A stretch of 64,000 bases of DNA from Runella zeae DSM 19591 (GTDB lineage Bacteria; Bacteroidota; Bacteroidia; Cytophagales; Spirosomataceae). A program made the translations under genes and the position numbers. Below are positions 32,694-41,800 of the stretch, piece by piece. The notes beneath the pieces were generated by a model. It ran no database searches. It had not been told where the DNA came from and worked only from the letters and a program-made list of their open reading frames with translations. The stretch is from positions 62,001 through 126,000 of the forward strand of contig NZ_KE384036.1 in the NCBI RefSeq assembly GCF_000423565.1, written 5' to 3'. Within the stretch, counting starts at the first letter, position 1, and the number at the start of each line of letters is the position of its first letter.

Positions 32694-35600
32694 ATGAAAA
32701 AACATCGACTCATCGTCGAAACTGCTATTGCTATGCTTAAATTTTCCTGTTTTCATATATTAATGGCAATGGTGAGCTTTGGAATAAGCATCGCCAAAGA
32801 CAGTAATGCGCAGGAAATTTTGGAACGTCCTGTTTCCGTAGAAATCATAAGCAAAGATGTCCAAACGGCGCTACAGTTCGTAGAAAAATCAGCAAAGGTT
32901 AAATTTAGCTACGAACCTGCCCTTTTACCGAAGGGAGAAAAAATCAATCTTGTTGTCAAAAACGAACGCCTTTCGGCGGTTTTGGAAAAACTACTAAAAC
33001 CTCTTCGGCTCGTATATACCACTTCTGGTAAGTACATTATTTTGACCAAAGAAACCAAACAAAGCTTTCTGGAAATAGAAAGAAAACCCGAACCCGAAGT
33101 GTGGTTGTTTGAAAAAACGATTACTGGCACCGTCTCCGACGAGCGCGGTCAGGGCTTACCCGGCGTAAGTGTTTTGGTAAAAGGTACCCAACAAGGAACA
33201 AGTACCGACGCCAACGGTAAGTATAAACTTATCCTAGGAGACGCTCCTACAACTTTGGTATTTTCTTATGTAGGATATGTAAGTCGAGAAGCACTCATCC
33301 AAAACAGAACCGTGCTTGATATTCAGCTTCTTCCAGACGAAAAAGCCCTCACCGAAGTGGTGGTAGTAGGCTATGGCACTCAGCAAAAAGAAGATATTAC
33401 GGGGGCGATTGCGACGGCTTCTGCCAAAGAGCTTCGCGACCCGCCAGTGGCTCAAGTGGCGCAGATGCTACAAGGTAAACTAGTAGGGGTGCGCATCGAC
33501 CAAGTCAGCGGACGCCCTGGCGAAGGCATGAACATCAAAGTGAGAGGCTCTGTGTCTATTACGGCAGGTGCTAACCCACTGTATGTAGTTGACGGAATGC
33601 CGATTACGGGCGATATCAATACCATCAATCCCAACGAAATCGAAAGTATCAGTGTGTTGAAAGACGCGGCTTCGTCGTCGCTTTATGGTTCGAGAGCGGG
33701 CAATGGGGTGGTGTTGATTCAAACCAAAAAAGCCAAAGCCGGAAAAACCCTCATCGATTTTAGTTCTTATTATGGCTTTACCCAAATCCCCGAGGCCCGC
33801 AGATTGAAAATGATGAATGCTGAAGAATATGCCCAGTTTCAGAAGGAAATTGCCGAATCCAACGGGCGTGCCGTCAATCCAGCCTTTCAGAATCCCGCTC
33901 AGTATGCCGGAAAAGGCACTGATTGGTACGATGTAGTAACCCGCACAGGTGCTATTCAAAGTCACAACCTTTCGATTAGTTCGGGTACCAAAAACTTTTT
34001 GACATCGGTCACAGGCGGGTATTTCAAAGAAGAAGGAGTCGTGGTAGGGACGGGGTTTCAGCGCCTTTCATTGCGCGTCAATTCTCTTTTTACCCCTAGT
34101 GAAAAAGTAAAGATTGGGTTCAACTTAGCTCCCAACTTCGCCTCTAATACCAATTTTGCCACCGACGGTGGGCCTTATGGTACCGAAAACATCATTTCGG
34201 GAGCTTTGGCTACTAGCCCCCTAGCCAGTCCTTACAATGCCGACGGGAGCCTCGCCCTGACCGCTTCCGACCCTGCCTCTTTTGGCAATCCTAATTGGCT
34301 CAGAGTAGCGCAAGAAAAAGTATATCGCAACAAAACGTATTCGTTGCTCTCCAATGCCTACGTCGAATACGAAATCGTCAAAGGATTGAAAGCCAAAACA
34401 ACCGCCAATGTGCAGTTGAGCAACAACAACATCTTTCAGTTCAATCCTTCGACGATTGGGGTTTTGTTTACACCTCCGCCGCGTATTCCGAGTGGCTCTG
34501 ACAATACTACCCGTATGTACAACTGGGTGAATGAGAACTCGTTGACGTACCAAACCGAATTTCGGGGGCATCAAATTGATGCCTTGGTAGATTTCACGGC
34601 GCAACGTTTTCGGAGCGACAACAACGTGATTTCGGCCACTAACTACGCTGACGATAAAATTCAAGCAGTCAGTGCTGCCGGTAGGGTCGTAGTGACGAGC
34701 AATGTGCAAGAATGGGCTTTGCTTTCGTATTTAGCGCGTCTTAATTACAATTACAAAAGTAAGTATCTACTGACAGCGTCGGTACGGCGTGATGGTTCTT
34801 CGCGGTTTGGCCCAAACAATCGTTGGGGAAATTTCCCTTCTGTTTCGGTAGGATGGATTGTTTCAAAAGAACCTTTCTGGACGCTGACACCCGTTTCGTT
34901 TTTGAAGTTAAGAGCAAGCTATGGAATCACCGGAAACTTTGAAATCGGTAATTATTCATTTCGCTCAACGGTCGGGTCGGTGTTTTATGCTTTCGGAAAT
35001 TCGATGTTTCAGGGCAGAGCAGCCAACAACCTAGGCGACAACAATCTAGGGTGGGAGCGCAAGAAGCAATTTAACATTGGGGCAGACGTATATCTTCTGA
35101 ACGACCGTTTTCAACTAACGTATAACTATTATCGTACCATCTCCAGCAACTTGCTTTATAATGTCTCGGTTCCAGTTTCTTCTGGTTTTAGCAGTATTCA
35201 GACTAATATCGGAGAGTTGAAATTTTGGGGCCACGAAATAGGCATCAACACCACCAATATTCACAATGAGCGCTTTAGCTGGAATACATCCCTCAATATG
35301 TCGTTTGACCGCAATCGGGTAGAAAAACTATCGACCGAAAAAACAACGGCTATTTACCAAGGGATGTCTAGTTATGGTTTCTTTAGCCATATTTCACAAA
35401 TAGGCTCACCAGTGGGATTGTTTTATGGAGCGGTTTGGGATGGGGTTTACAAAAATCAAGAAGAATTTAATACTTCTCCCAAATACGCTGATTCGCAAGT
35501 AGGTACGATCAAATACAAAGACTTAAACGGCGACGGCAAGATTACTTTTCCGGAAGATTATACCACTATTGGTACCCCTTGGCCGAAGTTTATCTTTGGG

Positions 35601-36083
35601 CTGACCAACCAAATACATTATGGAAACTTTGACCTTGGACTTACGATTACGGGCAACTACGGCAATCAAATATTGAGTCATTACGAAAACTGGCTTACTA
35701 ATCTCGACGGTCCTTTCAATGTATTGGCCGAAGTAAAAGACCGTTGGAACTCTCCTTCTGACCCTGGCGTGGGCAAATACGGCAGTGTACAGCAAGGAAC
35801 TACCTACCTCGAACGCGACCGCTGGAGTACACGTTACCTCAAAGACGGCAGTTTTGTTTCGTTCAAAAACATTACGGTGGGTTATAATATCCCTCTTAAA
35901 AGCCGTACTATCCGCAACCTACGCGTATATAGCAGCATTCAGAATGCGTGGGTCATCAGCAAATATCCGGGCAACCCTGAGGTCAACACTCGAAATGTAT
36001 CGAGCGGCAACTCCCCCGGAGTCGATGAAGGTTCGTATCCTGTACCACGCACAATCAGTTTTGGTCTTAACCTTGGATTCTAA
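32694..36083 (+). CDS. SusC/RagA-family TonB-dependent transporter with an STN signalling domain (locus B)
   Basis: The 1129-residue outer-membrane transporter has a signal peptide to about residue 40 (SNAQ). An STN domain (about 47-117, VSVEIISKDVQTALQFVEKSAKVKFSYEP...LEKLLKPLRLVYTTSGKYIIL) is followed by a carboxypeptidase-D-like sandwich (about 142-220), the SusC box TEVVVVGYGTQQKEDITGA, the plug with NPLYVVDGMPI, and the barrel ending GLNLGF. The STN domain marks it as a signal transducer to the adjacent FecR. The susD gene starts 11 nt downstream. It transports a locus B glycan or glycoside; the ligand is unknown. Confidence 0.96.
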   Translation: MKKHRLIVETAIAMLKFSCFHILMAMVSFGISIAKDSNAQEILERPVSVEIISKDVQTALQFVEKSAKVKFSYEPALLPKGEKINLVVKNERLSAVLEKLLKPLRLVYTTSGKYIILTKETKQSFLEIERKPEPEVWLFEKTITGTVSDERGQGLPGVSVLVKGTQQGTSTDANGKYKLILGDAPTTLVFSYVGYVSREALIQNRTVLDIQLLPDEKALTEVVVVGYGTQQKEDITGAIATASAKELRDPPVAQVAQMLQGKLVGVRIDQVSGRPGEGMNIKVRGSVSITAGANPLYVVDGMPITGDINTINPNEIESISVLKDAASSSLYGSRAGNGVVLIQTKKAKAGKTLIDFSSYYGFTQIPEARRLKMMNAEEYAQFQKEIAESNGRAVNPAFQNPAQYAGKGTDWYDVVTRTGAIQSHNLSISSGTKNFLTSVTGGYFKEEGVVVGTGFQRLSLRVNSLFTPSEKVKIGFNLAPNFASNTNFATDGGPYGTENIISGALATSPLASPYNADGSLALTASDPASFGNPNWLRVAQEKVYRNKTYSLLSNAYVEYEIVKGLKAKTTANVQLSNNNIFQFNPSTIGVLFTPPPRIPSGSDNTTRMYNWVNENSLTYQTEFRGHQIDALVDFTAQRFRSDNNVISATNYADDKIQAVSAAGRVVVTSNVQEWALLSYLARLNYNYKSKYLLTASVRRDGSSRFGPNNRWGNFPSVSVGWIVSKEPFWTLTPVSFLKLRASYGITGNFEIGNYSFRSTVGSVFYAFGNSMFQGRAANNLGDNNLGWERKKQFNIGADVYLLNDRFQLTYNYYRTISSNLLYNVSVPVSSGFSSIQTNIGELKFWGHEIGINTTNIHNERFSWNTSLNMSFDRNRVEKLSTEKTTAIYQGMSSYGFFSHISQIGSPVGLFYGAVWDGVYKNQEEFNTSPKYADSQVGTIKYKDLNGDGKITFPEDYTTIGTPWPKFIFGLTNQIHYGNFDLGLTITGNYGNQILSHYENWLTNLDGPFNVLAEVKDRWNSPSDPGVGKYGSVQQGTTYLERDRWSTRYLKDGSFVSFKNITVGYNIPLKSRTIRNLRVYSSIQNAWVISKYPGNPEVNTRNVSSGNSPGVDEGSYPVPRTISFGLNLGF

Positions 36084-36094
36084 AAAGAAGCACT

Positions 36095-37600
36095 ATGAAA
36101 ATCAGACTCATCGCCATAGGTATTTTGTTTTGTATGCTGAGTGCCTGTGATAATTTTTTGGATATTGCCCCCGAAACGTCCTTGTCTTCCGATAGTTTTT
36201 TTCGTACCCAAGCCGATTTTGAACAAGCCGTAGGGGGGATTTATGCGCCCCTTCAAGGTCTTTATAATCAAGATTGGATACTGAACGAAATGCGTTCTGA
36301 CAATACTTTTTTTATTTATAACATCGCCCAACGCGGAGGAAAACAGCAAGAAGACCCTGCTACTTTTACGGTGGAGACCAACAATACTTATACCCTCGGA
36401 AAATGGACCAACAATTATCTCATTATCTCTCGTGCCAATCAGGTATTAAGTAAAATGGAAGAAGCAAGTTTTGAGACTTCAGTCAAAAACAACCTAAAAG
36501 GGCAAGCTCTTTTTTTGCGGGCATTTGCTTATTTTGATTTGGTAAAAAACTTTGGAGGAGTGCCACTTTTTCTCCAACCAGCTACTTCTTACAAAGAGAC
36601 CTTTCAACCCCGTGTTGAAGTAGCGGCTATCTATAAGCAAATCGTAACCGATGCTTCCGAAGCGGCAAAACTACTACCTGCCAAAGCTGCGGCTGTAGGA
36701 CGAGCCACTACCGGAGCAGCTCATACCCTCTTGGCCGATGTTTATATCAATCAAAAAGCTTGGGCAGAAGCCGAAACCGCCCTCAAAACCGTCACGACGC
36801 TGGGCTATAGCCTTTTACCTAACTACGGTGATATATTCAAACCTACCAATAAGGGCAATAGCGAAATGATTTTTGATGTTCAATACGCCGAAGGAACTTC
36901 ACAAACGATTTTTAACGCCTTGCCTTACTTATTTATTCCTATCTTACCCGACCCTTCGGTGATTACGGGGGTCAAGCCTGCTACTCAGCAGACTTACGGA
37001 GGTTTTAATGTACCTACGCCTGATTTGCTCGCTGCTTATGAAGATACCATCAAAGATCAACGTTTTGCGGCATCAATCGGTTTTTATACGGGTGCTTCTC
37101 CATTGATAGGAATCAAATACCAACGAACGCCTTACATCAAAAAATACTTACATCCGCACAGTGTGTATGGTCAAACTGCCGAAAATGGGCCTATTTATCG
37201 CTATGCCGAAGTGTTGTTGATGCTTGCCGAAGCGGCCAACGAACAAAATCGATTGAGCGATGCACTGGGCTATCTCAATCAAGTCCGCAAACGTGCCGGT
37301 TTGCCAGATGTGACGAGCACAAGTCAGGCCGATTTGAGAGCTAAAATTCTGAAAGAAAGACAAATCGAGTTGGCATTTGAAAACAAACGCTGGCGAGATT
37401 TGGTACGAACAGGCCAGGCAGTAACGGTAATGTCGGCGATTAGCACCAAAATAAAGGCCAATCCTCAGGCATATTACTATCCCACGGGTAGTGCGCCTAT
37501 TACAACGGCTTTTAATGTCAGCGAGAGAGATTTGCTTTATCCTATTCCGGTAAGTGAAATCATCATTAATCCTGAATTAAAACAAAATCCTGGTTACTAG
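36095..37600 (+). CDS. SusD/RagB-family outer-membrane lipoprotein (locus B)
   Basis: The 501-residue lipoprotein has a lipobox LSAC (Cys18) followed by DNFLDIAPETSLSSDSFF. The SusD_RagB core includes RAFAYFDLVKNFGGVPLFL, and the C-terminal block contains RYAEVLLMLAEAANEQNRLSDALGYLNQVRKRAGLP, KERQIELAFENKRWRDLVRTG and LYPIPVSEI...LKQNPGY. The gap to susC is 11 nt, so they are co-translated. A hairpin follows the stop before the DUF1080 gene. It is a glycan-binding partner of the locus B SusC. Confidence 0.96.
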   Translation: MKIRLIAIGILFCMLSACDNFLDIAPETSLSSDSFFRTQADFEQAVGGIYAPLQGLYNQDWILNEMRSDNTFFIYNIAQRGGKQQEDPATFTVETNNTYTLGKWTNNYLIISRANQVLSKMEEASFETSVKNNLKGQALFLRAFAYFDLVKNFGGVPLFLQPATSYKETFQPRVEVAAIYKQIVTDASEAAKLLPAKAAAVGRATTGAAHTLLADVYINQKAWAEAETALKTVTTLGYSLLPNYGDIFKPTNKGNSEMIFDVQYAEGTSQTIFNALPYLFIPILPDPSVITGVKPATQQTYGGFNVPTPDLLAAYEDTIKDQRFAASIGFYTGASPLIGIKYQRTPYIKKYLHPHSVYGQTAENGPIYRYAEVLLMLAEAANEQNRLSDALGYLNQVRKRAGLPDVTSTSQADLRAKILKERQIELAFENKRWRDLVRTGQAVTVMSAISTKIKANPQAYYYPTGSAPITTAFNVSERDLLYPIPVSEIIINPELKQNPGY

Positions 37601-37611
37601 CACCAATCTAT

Positions 37612-37645
37612 GGGCTTGTTCCTTTGAAGGAGCAAGCCCCTTTTC
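37612..37645 (+). terminator. Intra-operon hairpin between susD and the DUF1080 gene (locus B)
   Basis: GGGCTTGTTCC (37612-37622) pairs with GGAGCAAGCCC (37629-37639, one wobble) around a 6-nt loop and is followed by CTTTT. It looks like a leaky terminator that would lower expression of the DUF1080 and cytochrome genes relative to susCD. Confidence 0.6.
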
Positions 37646-37652
37646 AAACCAC

Positions 37653-38285
37653 ATGAATATGATAAGATTTGCAATTTTGATGAGCCTCGTGATAGGTATT
37701 TTTGGTTTTCATCCTTCTAAAAAAGTGGCCATTTTTGACGGAAAAACCTTCAACGGTTGGGAAGGCGATACCCTGCATACGTGGCGTATCGAAAACGGCA
37801 CAATCGCCGCAGGCAAAGCAGGACAGAATGTACCACACAATGATTTTCTTTGTACTACGCGCCGTTATGAAAATTTTATTCTACATCTCAAAGTAAAACT
37901 AACTGGCACTCAGGGCTTTGTCAATGGAGGCATTCAGTTTAGAAGCGAAAGATTGACCAAACCTGCTTATGAAATGACTGGTTATCAGGCTGATTGGGGG
38001 CCCAAATATTGGGGAAGTCTCTATGATGAATCACGGCGTAACGTCACGTTGGTACAGCCCGATTCGGTTCTGATCACAAAATGGGTGAAACCCAATGACT
38101 GGAATACCTACGAAATACGAGCCGAAAAACGTCGTATTCGACTGTATGTTAATGGACACCAAACCGTAGATTATACCGAAAAAGACGCCAACATCCCTCA
38201 ATCTGGCCTGATTGCACTACAAATCCACGGCGCAGGACATACCCAAGTGGCGTATAAAGATATTGTCATTCAAGAATTGCCCTAA
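37653..38285 (+). CDS. Secreted DUF1080 protein (3-keto-disaccharide hydrolase family, PF06439)
   Basis: The 210-residue protein is a signal peptide (about 1-20) plus one concanavalin-like DUF1080 domain: VAIFDGKTFNGWEGDTLHTWRIENGTIAAG, YENFILHLKVKL, NGGIQFRSER, EMTGYQADWGPKYWGSLYDESRR and WNTYEIRAEKRRIRLYVNG. The family is now annotated as 3-keto-disaccharide hydrolase, after work on keto-glycoside pathways in Bacteroides. Here it lies between SusD and a periplasmic c-type cytochrome dehydrogenase-like protein. Cleavage of an oxidised glycoside is therefore plausible, but inferred. Confidence 0.9.
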   Translation: MNMIRFAILMSLVIGIFGFHPSKKVAIFDGKTFNGWEGDTLHTWRIENGTIAAGKAGQNVPHNDFLCTTRRYENFILHLKVKLTGTQGFVNGGIQFRSERLTKPAYEMTGYQADWGPKYWGSLYDESRRNVTLVQPDSVLITKWVKPNDWNTYEIRAEKRRIRLYVNGHQTVDYTEKDANIPQSGLIALQIHGAGHTQVAYKDIVIQELP

Positions 38286-38319
38286 CGAACCTTTCACCCC
38301 TCTATTTTTTGCATTTCTT

Positions 38320-40602
38320 ATGAAACGTACATTTTGGAACATATTCATACTAAGCTCATTTTCAGTTCTTTTCTTGACGGCTTATCATGACATGAGTCGT
38401 ATTTCAAGCGCATCGTCAGAAGACCCTTTTGATAGTCCCCGCACAGTAAGTCAAACCCCAAATACAGTACCCCTTTCGCCCGAAGAAAGCATGAAGACCT
38501 TTAGACTACCCAAGGGATATAAACTGGAATTAGTAGCAAGCGAGCCCATGATTTCGGAGCCGGTGGCATTGGCTTGGGACGGCAACGGGCGCTTGTATGT
38601 AGCCCAAATGGAAACCTATATGCAGACCGTATTGGCCGACGGACAAGAACAACCCCGCAGCCGAATCATGCGCTTGGAAGATATTGACGGTGATGGTAAA
38701 ATGGATAAAAGCACCGTTTTTCTTGACAAACTTTTGCTACCAAGGGCGATATTGACCGTAGGCAATGAATTGTTTGTCAACGAAACCAATACTTACAATA
38801 TCTACGCTTATAGCGATACCAACGGCGACGGCAAAGCTGATAAGAAAAGGGTAGTATATGAAAACAAACGCCAAGCCTTTGGGAATGTAGAGCACCAACG
38901 AAGTGGCCTAGATTGGAACCTCGACAACTGGATTTATGAAACCATTGACCCTATTCGGTATCGTTACAAAAACGGACGTCTCCAAGCCGATACTTTACCC
39001 AATCCTGCGGGTCAGTGGGGGCTTACTCACGATGATTATGGACGCGTGTATTTTAGCCGAGCGGCAGCAGGGGTGGCAGCGTCGGGCTTTCAGATAAATC
39101 CTAGCTATGGATTGCTTGATTTTGCCGATGCCCTCGAAAAAGATTTTAGCCAAGTCTGGTCTACTATCAAAACTCCCGATGTCAACGGGGGGCCTAAAAC
39201 CCTGCGCCCCGATAGTACAATGGCTACTTTTACTTCTATCTGTGGGCAGTCTGTCTTCAGGGGCGACCGGCTTTCGCAAAGTATTCAGGGAGATTATATT
39301 GCTGCCGAACCCGTAGCACGGGTCATAAGAAGAGCCAACATTGAGAATCGAAACGGAAAAATCTTTCTTTCAAACGTTTATCAAGAAGATGAGTTTGTAT
39401 CCTCTACCGATATGAACTTTCGCCCTATTAATACCTACACTGGGCCTGACGGTTGTTTGTATATTTTGGATATGTACCGAGGTATTATTCAAGAATCTAC
39501 ATGGGCACAGCCCGGCAGCTACCTTTATGACCAAATCAAATCGAAAGGGCTTGACAAAAACATTCAGCGAGGGCGTATCTATCGACTTGTATATGAAGGT
39601 ATACGCCCCGAAAAAGCTCCAAAGATGTTGAGCGAATCGACTCAAAAATTGATTCATCATCTCAATCATCCCAATGGCTGGTGGCGCGACAATGCCCAGA
39701 GGGAGATCATTATCAGAAATGATAAATCGGTAGCTCCCCTCCTCCAACAAATAGTGCTAGGTCAAAAAAGTATTCTTACAAAAACGCCTTCCGATTTGGC
39801 ACGAATACACGCCCTATGGACACTGGAAGGACTGGGAGTACTCGACAAGTCGCTTTTAATAAAGCTTTTAGCCGATCCAAACGCCGAAATACGCAAAATG
39901 GTAGTGTGGGCAAGCGAGTCGTTTATTAAGAAAAACGACCCTCAAATTTTGGAAAAATTATCATTGCTCCAAAACGACGAAAGCTACGATGTACTGGCAC
40001 AATTGCTCACTTCTATTTCTCTCAGCAAAACACCAAAAGCTACCGAAATCGCCAATGCCATTTTGGGCAAACACCCCACCAATGAGTTACTAATAGGCAT
40101 TAAAAATACATTGCAAAAAACCGAAGAATCTAAAAAAATAGGCAGTGGGCGATTGTATGCCTTAAACCCAACCGACCGACAACGCGTAGTAGAAGGAAAA
40201 CAAATTTTTCAATCTTTGTGCGCTACTTGTCATGGACTCTATGGTGAAGGCTCTCCTGCTAAAACTGCGCCGCATTTGGCTGGTAAATTTAAACTGCTCG
40301 AAAATCGTAACGAAGTCATCAAAATCATGCTACATGGGTTGACAGGTCCCGTAGACGGGGTCACCTATCATGAATTGATGCCTCCTATGGGAGGCAACAG
40401 CGATGAGTGGATTGCTTCCGTTTTAACTTATGTTCGCTTTGACCTGTGTATGCAGAGTTTCCCGCAAATATCAGAAGGCTACCTCAACAATTTTGTAATC
40501 GTCAAACCCGAACAAGTGAAGGCTATTCGAGAAAAAAATGAAAATAGATCCAAACCTTGGACGTGGGAAGAGCTTTTTGCTGACAAGAAACAAGGACGTT
40601 AG
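38320..40602 (+). CDS. PVC-type heme-binding protein: sugar-dehydrogenase-like propeller, HEAT-like region and cytochrome c domain
   Basis: From the ATG at 38320 the exported protein has 760 residues, with an N-terminal signal sequence. A propeller-type dehydrogenase-like domain (about 55-430) contains LPKGYKLELVASEPMISEPVALAWDGNGRLYVAQMETY and DGDGKMDKSTVFLD. A helical repeat region (about 440-600) follows. A class I cytochrome c domain near residues 620-735 has the heme motif CATCH (about 634-638) and a probable axial Met in LMPPMGG. The fold was named from Planctomycetes/Verrucomicrobia. It probably oxidises a sugar or alcohol in the periplasm and passes electrons to its own heme. An upstream in-frame ATG (38212) overlaps the DUF1080 gene and is rejected. 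Confidence 0.9.
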   Translation: MKRTFWNIFILSSFSVLFLTAYHDMSRISSASSEDPFDSPRTVSQTPNTVPLSPEESMKTFRLPKGYKLELVASEPMISEPVALAWDGNGRLYVAQMETYMQTVLADGQEQPRSRIMRLEDIDGDGKMDKSTVFLDKLLLPRAILTVGNELFVNETNTYNIYAYSDTNGDGKADKKRVVYENKRQAFGNVEHQRSGLDWNLDNWIYETIDPIRYRYKNGRLQADTLPNPAGQWGLTHDDYGRVYFSRAAAGVAASGFQINPSYGLLDFADALEKDFSQVWSTIKTPDVNGGPKTLRPDSTMATFTSICGQSVFRGDRLSQSIQGDYIAAEPVARVIRRANIENRNGKIFLSNVYQEDEFVSSTDMNFRPINTYTGPDGCLYILDMYRGIIQESTWAQPGSYLYDQIKSKGLDKNIQRGRIYRLVYEGIRPEKAPKMLSESTQKLIHHLNHPNGWWRDNAQREIIIRNDKSVAPLLQQIVLGQKSILTKTPSDLARIHALWTLEGLGVLDKSLLIKLLADPNAEIRKMVVWASESFIKKNDPQILEKLSLLQNDESYDVLAQLLTSISLSKTPKATEIANAILGKHPTNELLIGIKNTLQKTEESKKIGSGRLYALNPTDRQRVVEGKQIFQSLCATCHGLYGEGSPAKTAPHLAGKFKLLENRNEVIKIMLHGLTGPVDGVTYHELMPPMGGNSDEWIASVLTYVRFDLCMQSFPQISEGYLNNFVIVKPEQVKAIREKNENRSKPWTWEELFADKKQGR

Positions 40603-40621
40603 GTTTATTTTGTCGCAAAAG

Positions 40622-40674
40622 AGATAGGGGCTATCTATTTATTTACCAAAAAGTAGAAAACCTCTATCTTTTTT
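40622..40674 (+). terminator. Terminator at the end of locus B
   Basis: AGATAGGGG (40622-40630) pairs with CCTCTATCT (40661-40669, one wobble), followed directly by six T residues. The loop is long (30 nt). Confidence 0.55.
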
Positions 40675-40746
40675 ACAAGCCATATTTTGCGCCAAACATT
40701 CCACAAATAAATCGTAAATTGCAAGCCATATCAAGCTTCGCAAACC

Positions 40747-41442
40747 ATGAAATACAGTTGGTCTTTAGTGTTTATCTTTCTTCACTTTATTGCCAAATCA
40801 CAAACGGTCTCGGTAGATACCTTTGCGGTACAGCTAAAGCAATCCCCTCATCCACAACTGATTGATGTAAGAACTCCCAAGGAATTTGCCGAAGGGCATC
40901 TGCCCGGGGCTATCAATATTGACTCCCAAAGCAAGGACTTCACCAAAAGCCTTGCTAGCCTTGACAAAACCAAGCCCATTTTTGTGTATTGCTTGTCGGG
41001 TGGGCGCAGTAGCACCGCTATGACCAAACTCCGTAAACTTGGCTACACCAATGTGCTAGATTTACAGGGGGGATATTTGAAGTGGGCTTCGCGTATGATG
41101 CCAGTCGAAGGGGTTTCAAAATCAAACGCCCAACCAGAATGGCCCGAAGCTCGATTTGATAGCCTTCTTCACGCGCGCGCTTTGGTGCTTGTAGATGTGT
41201 ATGCGCCTTGGTGCGGCCCCTGCAAAAAAATGGCACCGATTATTGACAAACTCGCGACCGAAATGGCCTCTACTGTCAAGATAGTCAAACTCAATGCGGA
41301 TACCGAAAAACCTTTCATGGCTACTTACAAAGTGGAAGAGTTGCCTACATTGCTCCTTTTTGAAAATGGAAAACTCCTCACTCGTCAGACAGGTTTTCAT
41401 AATGAAGCGGCTTTAAGAGCCTTGATTAAACAAAAACCTTAA
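40747..41442 (+). CDS. Exported rhodanese-thioredoxin fusion protein
   Basis: The 231-residue protein has a signal peptide (1-19, ending AKSQ). A rhodanese domain (about 25-117) has the active-site loop Y-C82-LSGGRS and the motif LIDVRTPKEFAEGHLPGAINI. A thioredoxin domain (about 135-230) carries W155-C156-G-P-C159-K and the cis-proline motif EELPTLLLF. The fusion suggests a periplasmic sulfur-handling or disulfide role in which a rhodanese persulfide could be reduced by the attached thioredoxin; this is inference. It stands alone after locus B. Confidence 0.9.
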   Translation: MKYSWSLVFIFLHFIAKSQTVSVDTFAVQLKQSPHPQLIDVRTPKEFAEGHLPGAINIDSQSKDFTKSLASLDKTKPIFVYCLSGGRSSTAMTKLRKLGYTNVLDLQGGYLKWASRMMPVEGVSKSNAQPEWPEARFDSLLHARALVLVDVYAPWCGPCKKMAPIIDKLATEMASTVKIVKLNADTEKPFMATYKVEELPTLLLFENGKLLTRQTGFHNEAALRALIKQKP

Positions 41443-41595
41443 TTATATATGTAAGCCAGCAACTTTAGATAACATCGGCCACAACTACATATTGTCTGGC
41501 TCAATATGAATGAATCAAAACATGCCCTAGTTGAGGTAATTGCCTCCTCAGGGTATTTTTGAGTTGATGCGCAATCTCGTCTCCTCGGCTTACCG

Positions 41596-41706
41596 TCAAG
41601 TCTCCTTTTCAGGACGAAAAATAAGGTAGCTATTGTACAAAATAATTCCGCCCAACACAAAAAGAGTCCAAACCTTGGGCAATTCGTGGGTTTGTTGTTG
41701 TGTCAT
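41596..41706 (-). CDS. Possible 36-residue single-span membrane protein
   Basis: An uninterrupted frame from the ATG (41704-41706) to TGA encodes a polar N-terminus (MTQQQTHELPK), one hydrophobic segment of about 19 residues (VWTLFVLGGIILYNSYLIF) and a charged tail (RPEKET). This N-polar, single-span, C-charged layout is typical of bacterial small membrane proteins. A GGAGG lies about 30 nt upstream, too far to be a normal ribosome site. No homologue is recognised. It lies in an otherwise empty 428-nt gap. Chance is a real alternative. Confidence 0.35.
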   Translation of the reverse strand: MTQQQTHELPKVWTLFVLGGIILYNSYLIFRPEKET

Positions 41707-41800
41707 TGGCTTTTAAAAAAATTACGTCTTTCCCTCCTCCGTTTATAGCTTATAAATCTAGCAGTAGAAATTTATTATAGAAATTAAAGTTTCAAAAAAT

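Noticed and set aside
41439-41660. 73-codon minus-strand frame
   Set aside because: Composition is non-protein-like with scattered cysteines, and it partly overlaps the better small-membrane-protein candidate in another frame.
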